Source of the DNA: Actibacterium atlanticum
GTDB lineage: Bacteria; Pseudomonadota; Alphaproteobacteria; Rhodobacterales; Rhodobacteraceae
Length of the DNA: 64,000 bases
NCBI RefSeq assembly: GCF_000671395.1
Contig: NZ_AQQY01000007.1
Location: 62,001 to 126,000 of the forward strand
Direction: 5' to 3'
Positions 1-8,750 of the stretch are shown one piece after another. The number at the start of each line of letters is the position of its first letter. Positions within the stretch are counted from its first letter, which is position 1. Position numbers and translations under genes: made by a program. Below the pieces are notes generated by a model, which saw only the letters and a program-made list of their open reading frames with translations, ran no database searches and was not told the origin of the DNA.

Positions 1-696
1 CTGGACCCGCTGGAAGGCACCACCCTGACCGCCAAAGACATGCCCAACGCCCTGACCGTGATCGCCATGGCACCGCGCGGCACGCTGTTGCACGCGCCCG
101 ACACCTATATGGAAAAGCTGGCCATCGGCCCGGGCTATCCCAAGGATGTGGTGTCTTTGGACATGTCGCCGCGCGAACGCGTTGAAGCTTTGGCCAAGGC
201 AAAAGGCTGTGACGCAGATGACATCACCGTCTGCGTTCTGGAACGCCCGCGCCACGAAGACACCATTGCCGAGATCCGCGAAACCGGCGCCGCGATCCGC
301 CTGATCACCGATGGTGATGTGGCTGGTGTGATCCATTGCGCCGAGGCCGAAATCACCGGCATCGACATGTACATGGGCTCGGGCGGTGCGCCCGAAGGCG
401 TTTTGGCCGCTTCGGCGCTGAAATGCATGGGCGGTCAGATGTGGGGCAAGCTGTTGTTCCGCAACGATGACGAACGTGGCCGTGCCGCCAAAGCCGGTAT
501 TACCGATCTGGACCGCATCTATTCGCGCGATGAACTGGTCACCGCAGACGTGATCTTTGCGGCCACCGGCGTCACCGATGGCTCGGTCGTGAGCGGTATC
601 AAACGCGAACCCACTCACCTGACCACTGAGACGATCCTGATGCGTTCGAAAACCGGGTCGGTGCGGCGCATGGTTTACCGCAACCCGATCAAGTGA
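1..696 (+). CDS. glpX: Class II fructose-1,6-bisphosphatase (GlpX), 5' end outside window
   Basis: The frame is open from base 1 and its first residues are LDPLEGTTLTA, the family's metal-binding DPLEGTT motif, so the true start lies upstream. The protein hydrolyses fructose-1,6-bisphosphate in gluconeogenesis and, in autotrophs, the Calvin cycle. The visible 231 residues include GTLLHAPDTYMEKL and a C-terminal FAATGVTDG stretch typical of GlpX. The gene ends in TGA at 694-696, and recJ begins with a GTG inside that stop (GTGA overlap), so the two are probably translationally coupled. This glpX-recJ order is one I recall from Rhodobacterales, often behind hom, but hom is not visible here. The family assignment is firm; the full length cannot be judged. 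Confidence 0.93.
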   Translation: MDPLEGTTLTAKDMPNALTVIAMAPRGTLLHAPDTYMEKLAIGPGYPKDVVSLDMSPRERVEALAKAKGCDADDITVCVLERPRHEDTIAEIRETGAAIRLITDGDVAGVIHCAEAEITGIDMYMGSGGAPEGVLAASALKCMGGQMWGKLLFRNDDERGRAAKAGITDLDRIYSRDELVTADVIFAATGVTDGSVVSGIKREPTHLTTETILMRSKTGSVRRMVYRNPIK

Positions 697-2444
697 TCCA
701 AGCGCGCGCGTTTTTAGGGGTCGATAGCTCGATCAGCGGACGCCGCTGGGTCGGGCCGACCCTGGATCAGACGCGCCAAAGCGAAGCCTTACAACAAGAC
801 ACCGGCTTGCCCGGCGCCCTATGCGCCGTGCTGGCCGCACGCGGGGTAAGCGCGCCCGAGGCCCCGGCATTTCTGGCCCCTGCCCTGCGCGATCTGCTGC
901 CTGATCCGCGTAGCCTGCGCGACATGGAAGCCGCCGCCGCTCGCTTTCTGAGCGCCGTTCAAAACCGCGAACAGATTGCGATTTTCGCGGATTATGACGT
1001 TGATGGCGGGGCCTCGGCCGCGTTGCTGATTGACTGGCTGCGCCAGATGGGCCGCCCGGCCACACTGTATATCCCCGACCGCATCGACGAAGGTTACGGG
1101 CCCAACGTGCCCGCCATGCAGGCGCTGGCGCAAGATCATGATCTGATCCTTTGCGTGGATTGCGGAACCTTGTCGCACGAACCTATCGCCGCCGCACAGG
1201 GCGCGGATGTGGTGGTGCTGGATCACCATCTGGGCGGTGAAACCTTGCCGCCTGCGCTGGCCGTGGTGAACCCGAACCGGCAAGATGAAAGCGGCGATCT
1301 GGGGCATCTGTGTGCTGCTGCGGTGGTGTTTCTGATGTTGGTCGAAGCCGGGCGTCAGCTGCGCGAAGCGGGCCATAAAGGCCCGAATATGATGGATTTT
1401 CTGGATATTGTCGCGCTGGCCACGGTTGCCGATGTGGCGCCGCTGACCGGGGTGAACCGCGCGTTTGTTCGTCAGGGTCTGAAGGTTATGGCGCGGCGCG
1501 CGCGGCCCGGGCTGGTGGCCCTGTCCGACGCCGCGCGGATTGATCGCGCGCCCAGCTCTTATCATTTGGGGTTTGTGCTAGGGCCACGCATCAACGCTGG
1601 CGGACGGATCGGCAAAGCCGATTTGGGCGCGCGCCTGTTGGCCACCGATGACGTGGCCGAGGCCGCCGCCATCGCGGAACGCTTAGAGCAGCTGAACGTC
1701 GAGCGGCGCGACGTTGAAAACGCTGTCCGCGACGCCGCAATGGCCCAGGCCGAAGCGCGCGGGCTGGAGGCACCGCTGGTTTGGGCCGCGGGCGAAGGTT
1801 GGCATGCGGGCGTTGTCGGCATTGTGGCCGCCCGCCTGAAAGAGGCCACCAACCGCCCCGCTGTGGTCATCGGGTTTGACGGCGACGCGGGCAAAGGCTC
1901 TGGCCGGTCGGTAAGTGGGGTCGACCTTGGGGCTTCGGTTCAGCGGCTGGTGGGCGAAGGCCTGCTGAGCAAAGGCGGCGGACATAAGATGGCTGCCGGG
2001 TTGAGCCTGACCCGCGATCAACTGGAACCGGCGATGGCACGCCTGTCAGAACTGATGCAAAAACAAGGTGCCGCAGAGCGCGGCGCGGCGGATTTGCGGC
2101 TGGATGCGGTATTGATGCCCGGCGGCGCCTCGGTGGAGCTGATTGAACAGATCGAAGCCGCCGGACCTTTTGGGGCATCGGCCCCGGCACCCCGCTTTGC
2201 CTTTCCTGACGCTAAGATCCGATTCGTGAAACGCGTTGGCGCGACCCATCTGAAACTCAGCTTTTCGGACGGGATCGGCAAAGCCATCGACGCCATCGCC
2301 TTTGGAGCCTTTGACGGGCCGCTTGGCCCCGCACTTGAGAACCACGGTGGCGCACCGTTTCATCTGGCTGGGCGGCTAGAAATTAACAGTTGGGGCGGGC
2401 GTACGCAGGTACAGTTACGACTGGAAGACGCCGCGCCGGCATGA
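693..2444 (+). CDS. recJ: Single-stranded-DNA-specific exonuclease RecJ
   Basis: RecJ is a 5'-3' single-strand DNA exonuclease of recombinational and mismatch repair. The 583-residue product carries the DHH phosphoesterase motifs in order: DYDVDGG at about 100-106, VDCGT at about 155-159 and LDHH at about 176-179. GPRINAGGRIGKA follows, then the DHHA1 motif GGGHKMAAG near residue 428. Length and motif order match full-length bacterial RecJ and all metal-binding Asp/His residues are present. The start is a GTG at 693 overlapping the glpX stop by 4 bp. A later start is possible because the first 40 residues are weakly conserved, but the coupled GTGA arrangement favours this one. Confidence 0.93.
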   Translation: MIQARAFLGVDSSISGRRWVGPTLDQTRQSEALQQDTGLPGALCAVLAARGVSAPEAPAFLAPALRDLLPDPRSLRDMEAAAARFLSAVQNREQIAIFADYDVDGGASAALLIDWLRQMGRPATLYIPDRIDEGYGPNVPAMQALAQDHDLILCVDCGTLSHEPIAAAQGADVVVLDHHLGGETLPPALAVVNPNRQDESGDLGHLCAAAVVFLMLVEAGRQLREAGHKGPNMMDFLDIVALATVADVAPLTGVNRAFVRQGLKVMARRARPGLVALSDAARIDRAPSSYHLGFVLGPRINAGGRIGKADLGARLLATDDVAEAAAIAERLEQLNVERRDVENAVRDAAMAQAEARGLEAPLVWAAGEGWHAGVVGIVAARLKEATNRPAVVIGFDGDAGKGSGRSVSGVDLGASVQRLVGEGLLSKGGGHKMAAGLSLTRDQLEPAMARLSELMQKQGAAERGAADLRLDAVLMPGGASVELIEQIEAAGPFGASAPAPRFAFPDAKIRFVKRVGATHLKLSFSDGIGKAIDAIAFGAFDGPLGPALENHGGAPFHLAGRLEINSWGGRTQVQLRLEDAAPA

Positions 2445-2528
2445 TCGTGACAGGCGATTGAAATTTTCGGGAAAATCCTCTTGCGCTGCGCCGTCATTTT
2501 CCCTAATTACCGCGTCACGCCACGGTAT

Positions 2529-2603
2529 GGCCCGTTCGTCTATCGGTTAGGACGCCAGGTTTTCAACCTGGAAAGAGGGGTTCGATTCCCCTACGGGCTG
2601 CCA
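2529..2603 (+). tRNA. tRNA-Glu (anticodon TTC), copy 1
   Basis: 75 bases including an encoded CCA. The acceptor stem GGCCCGT pairs with ACGGGCT, with a G-U closing pair. The anticodon stem CCAGG/CCTGG encloses the loop TTTTCAA, giving anticodon TTC. The T-arm AGGGG-TTCGATT-CCCCT is standard. An identical copy lies 36 bp downstream. Confidence 0.96.
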
Positions 2604-2639
2604 CCTTCCTTTTGGGGGGATTGCCGGGCGCTGTTGTGT

Positions 2640-2714
2640 GGCCCGTTCGTCTATCGGTTAGGACGCCAGGTTTTCAACCTGGAAAGAGGGGTTCGATTCC
2701 CCTACGGGCTGCCA
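2640..2714 (+). tRNA. tRNA-Glu (anticodon TTC), copy 2
   Basis: Identical over all 75 bases to the tRNA at 2529-2603, with the same TTC anticodon and encoded CCA. The 36-bp spacer (2604-2639) is G-rich and has no obvious promoter, so the pair is probably one transcript processed into two tRNAs. It is convergent with the cyclase gene that ends at 2725. Confidence 0.96.
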
Positions 2715-2724
2715 CTTTTCAACG

Positions 2725-3732
2725 TTACCCGGATGCGACCTGACCACGGCGATCCTGAATTGCTGCCAGTGTCACGCGCGAGCGCCCTGCCCGCTTGGAT
2801 GCATAAAGCGCCATATCGGCGTCACGTTGCATCGTCTCCCAGTCTGGGGATTGATAGAAACTGGACATGGTCGTGCCGATACTGGCCGAGACACTGCATT
2901 GGGCCCCGTCATATGAAATCGGTGCCTCCAGCCGTTCAATGATACGGTGTGCGACACGATCAAGCCGTTTCATGTCAATCGGCCCCTCAAAGACCAGAAC
3001 AAATTCATCCCCGCCAATTCGAACGACGGTGTCATTCACGCGAGTTTCCTCGACCAGAATCTTGGCCACCTGCTGCAACACATGGTCCCCGGCGGCGTGA
3101 CCATAGGTGTCATTCACAGCTTTGAAATAGTCCAGATCCAGATGCATCAGGCCGAAGTCCTGCCCGTGATCCTGCAAACGCGCGGTGACATGTTCCAAGG
3201 CCCGGCGGTTCTTGAGTCCGGTTAGGGTGTCGGTAAAGGCCTGTTCTTCGGCGGCAATACGCGCGCCTTGCAGGCGGGTGTTCAATTTGCGCAGCTCATC
3301 CATAACGGCGGCTTTGGCTTCGACCAGATATAACAACTCCACCGTCAGATCGGTGGCGGCGAAATCATCAAGCGTGAGGCCAAAATCTGCCACGGCATCG
3401 ACCACCGCGATGCCAAAGGACAGGTTGATCAACACGCCACCGTCCTTTTCAAGCGGGACAACAACCCCTTTAAGAGTGGTATGGGGCGGGGCGATCAGCG
3501 AGAGCTGTAATTGGACCCCATCCGCTTTCAGCAGCCCGTTGATCGAACGCGCCGAGCGTGGACGACGGATGTCGAACACTTCGGTAAACAGTCGCCCTTC
3601 CAGGTCGCAGTCACGACAAAGCTTCTGAAAGCACCGACCCGCAGCCCGAATGCGCCCATCAGGCGTCAGCCAGACATGCATTGGCATCAGTTGGGCAATC
3701 GCCCGATGAGATATCGGCATGTTATTGTGCAT
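2725..3732 (-). CDS. HNOBA-GGDEF diguanylate cyclase, partner of H-NOX
   Basis: Predicted to make the second messenger c-di-GMP from two GTP under control of the H-NOX protein encoded just upstream. The first ~165 residues match the H-NOX-associated (HNOBA) domain, with LMPMHVWLTPDG, a TEVFDIRRPR stretch and a closing LTLDDFAATDLT-type motif. A short coiled linker follows, then a GGDEF domain. The catalytic GGDEF is intact at about 240-244, and an RxxD inhibitory site (R-V-N-D) sits five residues before it, so product feedback is expected. The frame extends to 3762, but ATG at 3732 has a GGGA ribosome site and lies 4 bp after the H-NOX stop, giving 335 residues. H-NOX/HNOBA-cyclase pairs that respond to nitric oxide are known in other bacteria, including Roseobacters. 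The direction of control here is inference. Confidence 0.88.
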   Translation of the reverse strand: MHNNMPISHRAIAQLMPMHVWLTPDGRIRAAGRCFQKLCRDCDLEGRLFTEVFDIRRPRSARSINGLLKADGVQLQLSLIAPPHTTLKGVVVPLEKDGGVLINLSFGIAVVDAVADFGLTLDDFAATDLTVELLYLVEAKAAVMDELRKLNTRLQGARIAAEEQAFTDTLTGLKNRRALEHVTARLQDHGQDFGLMHLDLDYFKAVNDTYGHAAGDHVLQQVAKILVEETRVNDTVVRIGGDEFVLVFEGPIDMKRLDRVAHRIIERLEAPISYDGAQCSVSASIGTTMSSFYQSPDWETMQRDADMALYASKRAGRSRVTLAAIQDRRGQVASG

Positions 3733-3736
3733 TGCG

Positions 3737-4324
3737 TTATCCCGCCCGCGCCGCCAGATCAAAGCTACGCCCTTCTGAAAAGGCGCTGTCCAGCAATTCC
3801 ACTACTACGGTTTCGACTCCATTCCTGGCGTCCTGCACTTCCAGCAACACCAGCGCCCCATAGTCATCCGCCATGGCGCGCAGCAAACCGGTCATGAGGT
3901 GCCCGCTTCCGGGCCAATGCCAGCGACATTCCAGACGAAAGGCAACCGGACTGTCGTCAATGACTTCAAGGTCAGGAAGATCCAGATCATCAACGGCCAG
4001 TTTCGCCCTCCCGCGCAGGTCATCCAGCGAATGCAGGAATTGCAGGAAGTTGCTGCCACCAAAACGCAATAGCCGCCGAAGGTTTTCAAGACGTGGGTTT
4101 GAAACAAGATAGGTGCCCATGTCTTCGAGCAGGGCTTCGCGGCTTTTATCTAGATGGCGGCAAGCCGCGCCCAGAACATCATCTGTCAGACGATCCTCGT
4201 AATTGAGCATTGCTTCGAACCCATCGCCACCAACCCCAGATTCTTCGGCAACCGAACGCCACAACGGGGGACCATAGGTATCTTGCAGGAAACACTGGAT
4301 GGATCTGTTTATCAGGCCATGCAT
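3737..4324 (-). CDS. H-NOX (haem nitric oxide/oxygen binding) family protein
   Basis: A cytosolic haem gas sensor of 195 residues, the usual length for stand-alone H-NOX. The opening MHGLINRSIQCFL and the L-E-D-M-G-T-Y-L segment near 66-73 fit the family. The candidate proximal haem ligand is His98 in FLQFLHSLDDL. The YxSxR motif that holds the haem propionates is not recognisable: where it should follow V-A-F-R (127-130) the sequence reads L-E-C-R-W. ATG at 4324 follows an AGAGGTG ribosome site; the longer frame would need a TTG at 4351. The gene is 4 bp upstream of the HNOBA-GGDEF gene, so the two form one operon. The family call is good; haem binding is not proven from sequence. Confidence 0.82.
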   Translation of the reverse strand: MHGLINRSIQCFLQDTYGPPLWRSVAEESGVGGDGFEAMLNYEDRLTDDVLGAACRHLDKSREALLEDMGTYLVSNPRLENLRRLLRFGGSNFLQFLHSLDDLRGRAKLAVDDLDLPDLEVIDDSPVAFRLECRWHWPGSGHLMTGLLRAMADDYGALVLLEVQDARNGVETVVVELLDSAFSEGRSFDLAARAG

Positions 4325-4393
4325 GAACCCAAACACCTCTACTCGTTTCAAACGAGACTAGGTGCGAGGTCTTAACAATTCGAAAATCTCTTT

Positions 4394-6160
4394 TCAGGGC
4401 GCAAAATAGAGCTGGCGACCGCCCAGTTCCAATACTCTGGCTGGGACGGGGGCCAACGCAAAGGCGCCTTCAGCAAGCTGATCCAACACCGCTGCCCCGC
4501 CTTTGGTCAGGTTGCTGCCCCCAAGAAAATTAGCCCGCCGCGTGTCGATCCGACCGGTGCGATTGAAATAGCCATCCACAACAAGGCTGTCATTGGCGCT
4601 GAGGGCAAACACGACGGCCTCGTCCCCGTCGACAAGGTCGCTCAGATCGGCAAACAGCACCATGCATCCGCGGTTTTGCGCCGGTGTACGCCGGGCGCAT
4701 GCGCGTTGTAATTGTTCAACTTTATGCAGGGGCAGACCATCCCAGAACCAGTCAGGCACCGATTTACCCTCGGGCACAACCTGAAGCAAATCCGCAAGGT
4801 CGCGCAGCTGTGTTTCTGCCGTGACCGCGCGATCTTCGTTGGCAAAGTCATACCGGCTGTCGGCGTCGTTCAGACGCGTGATACGTTGTTGCAAGACGTC
4901 CGCCTGTGGGTGGCCCTCCATGGTCTGTAGCCGCGCAAGGCCAGCCTGACCAGCCCGGCCCCACTCGCGCCCAATCAGCCACAGGTCCAGATCGGCAACA
5001 TCGGTCTGGCCGGCCTCGAATCGGTCAACCTGACTGTTTGTGGAAATGCGGTGCGCGTTCAGCAAAGGGCTGAGCCACGCCGCCGAAACCACCAGAGCGG
5101 CCAGTGCAAGAACCATGTTCACGCGCCGGATATGCCCGGTCCAGTCGCCCCGCAAAATCACAGATACGGCGTAGGCCAAGCCATAGGCCAGAACCAGCGC
5201 CGCGATTACCGAGGCCGCCAGGCGGTCCGGGGTCCAGCCGTACTGATCGACGCGCAGCCAGATGGCGACTGCTGCCAGAACGCCCAGCGCGGGCAGAATC
5301 AGCGCCATCAGTTGCGCCATAACCCGCATCGGGGCCGAGGCCACCGCGCGGCTGTCATCGGCGTCCAGCGCCGTGGTGATCAGCGTGGTCGCCCCCATCG
5401 CCATGGTCATCAAGGTTGCAGCAGCCGAAAACCCGCCGAACAGATGTGACAACCCCCGGAACGGCAAGGCCACAAGGAATACCGCCATCACAACCAGCAC
5501 CACGGGCAGTAACAGCCGCAACAGCCGCAACACCAGATAGGGCGAAACATAGTCTGACAGTTCATTCACCACTGCCAAAGCAACGCCCAGCGCAGTCCCG
5601 GTCAGAAGAAAGGGAACCGGATCAACATCAAGCAGGTGCTCGATCAGCTCGATCCCGACCAGTTGGAACAGCTGATCTGACAGCATCACCACCCCCCAGG
5701 CCAGGCCAACAAAGACCCAGGCCGCAGCGTAGCGCACGACGATGTCCCAGGAATGGGCGAACAGCCCGCTGTAGTCGCTCCACCGGCCCTCTTTGACCTG
5801 CGCGATGGCGAAGGGCAGCGGGATCAATGTCAGGATGATTGCCGCAACCCAGGCTGTCGGGCTTTCCAGCGTTTGTTCGATGTGGTCAAACCGCAGGCTG
5901 AACCACAAGACCAGCGCGGTGACGCCTACCCCTTGTAAAGCCGCGAAAGGCCCGGCACGCCGCAACCGAAGCGGACCAAGCAGGGCCAGCAAAGAGGTAA
6001 AGAACACGCCGTAAAAGGCGACCAATGCCAGAAACAGGCGCGGCACCGCCCGCAGTTGATCATCCAGCACATCCACCAAAAGCCACAGACAAAGCCCCGC
6101 CAAAGCGCCAATCGCGCCCATCATCGCGCGCCCAAGGGTCGGAGAAGGGTTTAAAGCCAT
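4394..6160 (-). CDS. DUF4153 multi-spanning membrane protein
   Basis: A 588-residue inner-membrane protein of unknown function. About twelve hydrophobic segments cover residues ~15-375. A soluble, probably periplasmic C-terminal part of ~200 residues follows; it has two Cys about nine residues apart (RACARRTPAQNRGC) and ends LGGRQLYFAP. This layout matches the DUF4153 family (DUF4173-like in some databases). ATG at 6160 was chosen because AGGTGAT stands just before it; a longer frame to 6205 has no better site. It lies 69 bp from the H-NOX operon and 73 bp from the HAD gene, all on the same strand, so loose co-transcription is possible. No enzymatic motif is seen. Confidence 0.75.
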   Translation of the reverse strand: MALNPSPTLGRAMMGAIGALAGLCLWLLVDVLDDQLRAVPRLFLALVAFYGVFFTSLLALLGPLRLRRAGPFAALQGVGVTALVLWFSLRFDHIEQTLESPTAWVAAIILTLIPLPFAIAQVKEGRWSDYSGLFAHSWDIVVRYAAAWVFVGLAWGVVMLSDQLFQLVGIELIEHLLDVDPVPFLLTGTALGVALAVVNELSDYVSPYLVLRLLRLLLPVVLVVMAVFLVALPFRGLSHLFGGFSAAATLMTMAMGATTLITTALDADDSRAVASAPMRVMAQLMALILPALGVLAAVAIWLRVDQYGWTPDRLAASVIAALVLAYGLAYAVSVILRGDWTGHIRRVNMVLALAALVVSAAWLSPLLNAHRISTNSQVDRFEAGQTDVADLDLWLIGREWGRAGQAGLARLQTMEGHPQADVLQQRITRLNDADSRYDFANEDRAVTAETQLRDLADLLQVVPEGKSVPDWFWDGLPLHKVEQLQRACARRTPAQNRGCMVLFADLSDLVDGDEAVVFALSANDSLVVDGYFNRTGRIDTRRANFLGGSNLTKGGAAVLDQLAEGAFALAPVPARVLELGGRQLYFAP

Positions 6161-6232
6161 GCCATCACCTGCCTTTCTGAGGTCAGCATAAGCGCGTTCC
6201 GTCAACCACGCCAGCCATGCAAACCCCTGAAT

Positions 6233-6934
6233 TTAAGTGCTGGCGCCGTCAAGCCAGCCCGGCAAGTGCCCGATGTCGGGCAGGATTGCATCGGCAAGAT
6301 CGTGCAGGTCTTCGGCCAGGGCCAGCCCGGTCAGTACGCCAATCGTCGTCATCCCAGCAGCGCGTCCGGCCAACAGGTCGTGCCGACTGTCGCCAACCAT
6401 GGTGATTTGCGAGGGCGGCAGGCTGACATGGCGCGCAAAGGCCTGAAGCTGCCCGGGCGCCGGTTTCGCCCCAAACCCCGAGTCACACCCGGCAATAAAG
6501 TCAAACCTGGTTTCGATGCCTGCCGATTGCAAATGGGCACGGGCGGGGTGCTCGCCATCATTGGTCGCCACGCCAAGGGCCAAGCCGCGCGCCTTGAGGG
6601 TATCCAGCAGCGGGATCAGGGGGGCGGCTTCTTTCATCGGGGCACAGGCTGCGGCCTCGTTCATGTGCAGAACCAAATGCGCCGCCGACATTCCCGGCAG
6701 ATGCGGCAAAAGGTGGGAAGCGATCTCTTCAGGGGTGCCCGCGATCACGGGACTGTCGGGGGCATAGGTTTGCGATGCCATGTCAAAGCCAAGTTGATCC
6801 CCCAGAAACTGCGCCCGATTGGTGTCGCCGCCAGACAGGTCTGTCAGGAAATCAGCGGCCCACGCCGCCCAGGTCGCATGAAAATTGAACAGCGTTCCAT
6901 CTTTGTCGAAAATGATCGCGCGCAGGGTCTGCAT
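6233..6934 (-). CDS. HAD-superfamily hydrolase, phosphoglycolate-phosphatase-like
   Basis: Predicted cytosolic phosphatase of 233 residues. The HAD nucleophile motif DKDGT is at residues 10-14, motif II is VATNDGE in the middle, and motif III/IV is GDSRHDLLAGRAAGM near residue 180. An alpha-helical C1-type cap lies between motifs I and II, as in Gph-type enzymes. A GAGGTGA ribosome site precedes the ATG at 6934. The substrate cannot be read from the sequence: phosphoglycolate phosphatase and general sugar-phosphate phosphatase are both possible. The neighbours (DUF4153, DUF3572) give no clue. Confidence 0.85.
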   Translation of the reverse strand: MQTLRAIIFDKDGTLFNFHATWAAWAADFLTDLSGGDTNRAQFLGDQLGFDMASQTYAPDSPVIAGTPEEIASHLLPHLPGMSAAHLVLHMNEAAACAPMKEAAPLIPLLDTLKARGLALGVATNDGEHPARAHLQSAGIETRFDFIAGCDSGFGAKPAPGQLQAFARHVSLPPSQITMVGDSRHDLLAGRAAGMTTIGVLTGLALAEDLHDLADAILPDIGHLPGWLDGAST

Positions 6935-6991
6935 TCAGGTTCACCTCTTTCAATTTACGGCGTGCTAACGCGCCTTTACGACAATCGCGTG

Positions 6992-7270
6992 TCAGGTCCA
7001 GTTCATTTCGGCACCACCGGGCAGAGCATGGCGGGCACGCACCGGGGTGTCATAGGGTAAGCTATGTTGATCACAAAACGCGATGACCCAGGCATCGTCC
7101 ATTGCAATGAAATCCAGAACTGCGATCAGGAACTCCGGGTCCGAAGCACGCGCAGCAACATCCCCGGTCGAGGCACCGCTTGCCCCCAGAAACACCGGGA
7201 ACAATTCATCATTGCCGGCCAGCCAGCCAAGCGCCTTTAATGCCAGTGTCTCGGCCTGATCTGCCTTCAT
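6992..7270 (-). CDS. DUF3572 family protein
   Basis: A 92-residue acidic soluble protein of unknown function. It begins MKADQAETLALKALGWLAGN and has the family's FLIAVLDFIAMDDAWVIAFC core, which I recognise as DUF3572, a small alphaproteobacterial family. In other alphaproteobacteria it usually sits beside pleD/divK-type genes, and here it is divergent from the pleD homologue with 100 bp between starts. GGAG lies about 11 bp before the ATG. Function is unknown; the link to cell-cycle signalling is only positional. Confidence 0.8.
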   Translation of the reverse strand: MKADQAETLALKALGWLAGNDELFPVFLGASGASTGDVAARASDPEFLIAVLDFIAMDDAWVIAFCDQHSLPYDTPVRARHALPGGAEMNWT

Positions 7271-7370
7271 TTGTTCGCGTCTCCAGCTTGGTTAAAGGGT
7301 TTGTTAATACTTTTTCGCAATAAGTTAAGCGATACGGACAAACCCACTCACAGGCAAGGGAGGGGCCTTT

Positions 7371-8750
7371 ATGCAAGGCAAGCTCCTCGTCGTGGACGAC
7401 ATCGCCACGAACCGAATTATTCTGAAGGTACTGCTGAACGATGCCTGCTATGAGGTCATCCAGGCAGACAGTGGCGCCGCGGCCATAGAACTGGCCCGCG
7501 CCGAAAAGCCTGACCTGATCCTGCTTGATCTGATGATGATCGACATGGATGGGGTAGAAGTGTGCGAAATTCTGAAGGCTGACCCACAGACAGCTGCGAT
7601 CCCGATCATTGTTGTCACCGCGGCCCGGGACGTAAGCGAAAAGGTGCGCGCGCTTGAGGGCGGCGCGGATGAATTTCTTTCAAAACCGCTGGATGAGGTG
7701 ACCCTGCTAGCGCGGGTACGCAATCTTTTGCGCGCCAGCGATACAGATAAAGAACTGGCCCTGCGGGACACAACGCGCCGCGCGCTTGGCGCCGACCACG
7801 AGCTGAACAATGACACCCCCCCCGGAAAGATTTCGCTGATCGCATCCTCTCGCGAAGAGGCTTTGAAATGGAAGAACCGTCTGACAGGGCTTGTCCAATC
7901 AGAGTTGCGGGTGATGACCCGGGCCGAAGCCCTGGGCGTTGCCCGCCCCGAAGACGTTCCTGACCTGTTTATCATTGCCGCAGATATGGGGCATCCCGGT
8001 TCCGGTTTACGGTTGCTCAGCGATTTGCGGGCGCGGGGCGCTTCGCGTAATTCTGCGGTGATTATCGCCGTTCCGGAAGGCGCGCGTGATTCAGCCGCGA
8101 TGGCGCTGGACCTGGGCGCCAACGATCTGGTCACCCTGCCCTTTGAACCGCGCGAGATGGCCCTGCGTATCGCCACGCAGCTAAACCGCAAATACCAAGC
8201 GGACCGGCTGCGCAATTCGGTCAAGGATGGGTTGCGTATGGCGATGACAGATCCGCTGACAGGCCTGTTCAACCGGCGCTACGCCCTACCGCATCTGGAT
8301 CATATTCTTGAACGCAGCCGGTCAACCGGGCGCAGCTGTGCCGTCATGATGCTGGATTTGGACCGGTTCAAAACCATCAATGACCGTCATGGTCACGCCA
8401 CGGGCGACGTCGTTTTGCATGAGGTCGCGCAGCTGCTGACACGCAATCTGCGACCCATTGATCTGGTCGCGCGGATCGGTGGCGAAGAGTTTCTGATCGC
8501 CCTGCCCGAAGCCGACCTTGAACTGGCGGAAACCGCTGCCGAACGTCTGCGCTGCGCCATCAATGATCACCTGATCCTATTGCCCGGAGGCAAGGGCAGT
8601 CTGACCATCAGCGCTTCGATCGGGTTGGCGCTCAGCGAAGCAGTGCAAGACACATCGGATGTGCTGCTGCACCGCGCGGATAAGGCTCTTTACAACGCCA
8701 AGTCCGACGGGCGGAACAAAGTGATCATTGCCGCAAGCACGGCGGCTTAG
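7371..8750 (+). CDS. pleD: PleD-type response regulator with two receiver domains and GGDEF
   Basis: Diguanylate cyclase switched on by phosphorylation; in Caulobacter PleD controls the swarmer-to-stalked transition. The 459-residue protein has REC1 with phospho-acceptor Asp53 (LLDLMM) and the conserved K of FLSKP near 105. A degenerate REC2 (~150-290) follows, then a GGDEF domain whose active site reads GGEEF at about 370-374. RxxD (R-P-I-D) five residues earlier is the c-di-GMP inhibitory site. GGGAGGGG before ATG 7371 is a strong ribosome site. The gene is convergent with the metal-sensor gene, overlapping it by 4 bp, and divergent from DUF3572. No cognate divK or kinase lies next to it. 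Confidence 0.92.
   Translation: MQGKLLVVDDIATNRIILKVLLNDACYEVIQADSGAAAIELARAEKPDLILLDLMMIDMDGVEVCEILKADPQTAAIPIIVVTAARDVSEKVRALEGGADEFLSKPLDEVTLLARVRNLLRASDTDKELALRDTTRRALGADHELNNDTPPGKISLIASSREEALKWKNRLTGLVQSELRVMTRAEALGVARPEDVPDLFIIAADMGHPGSGLRLLSDLRARGASRNSAVIIAVPEGARDSAAMALDLGANDLVTLPFEPREMALRIATQLNRKYQADRLRNSVKDGLRMAMTDPLTGLFNRRYALPHLDHILERSRSTGRSCAVMMLDLDRFKTINDRHGHATGDVVLHEVAQLLTRNLRPIDLVARIGGEEFLIALPEADLELAETAAERLRCAINDHLILLPGGKGSLTISASIGLALSEAVQDTSDVLLHRADKALYNAKSDGRNKVIIAASTAA

Noticed and set aside
2481-2942. Open frame across the two tRNA-Glu genes
   Set aside because: Its repeated protein segments are simply translations of the two tRNA copies, and its end overlaps the cyclase gene.
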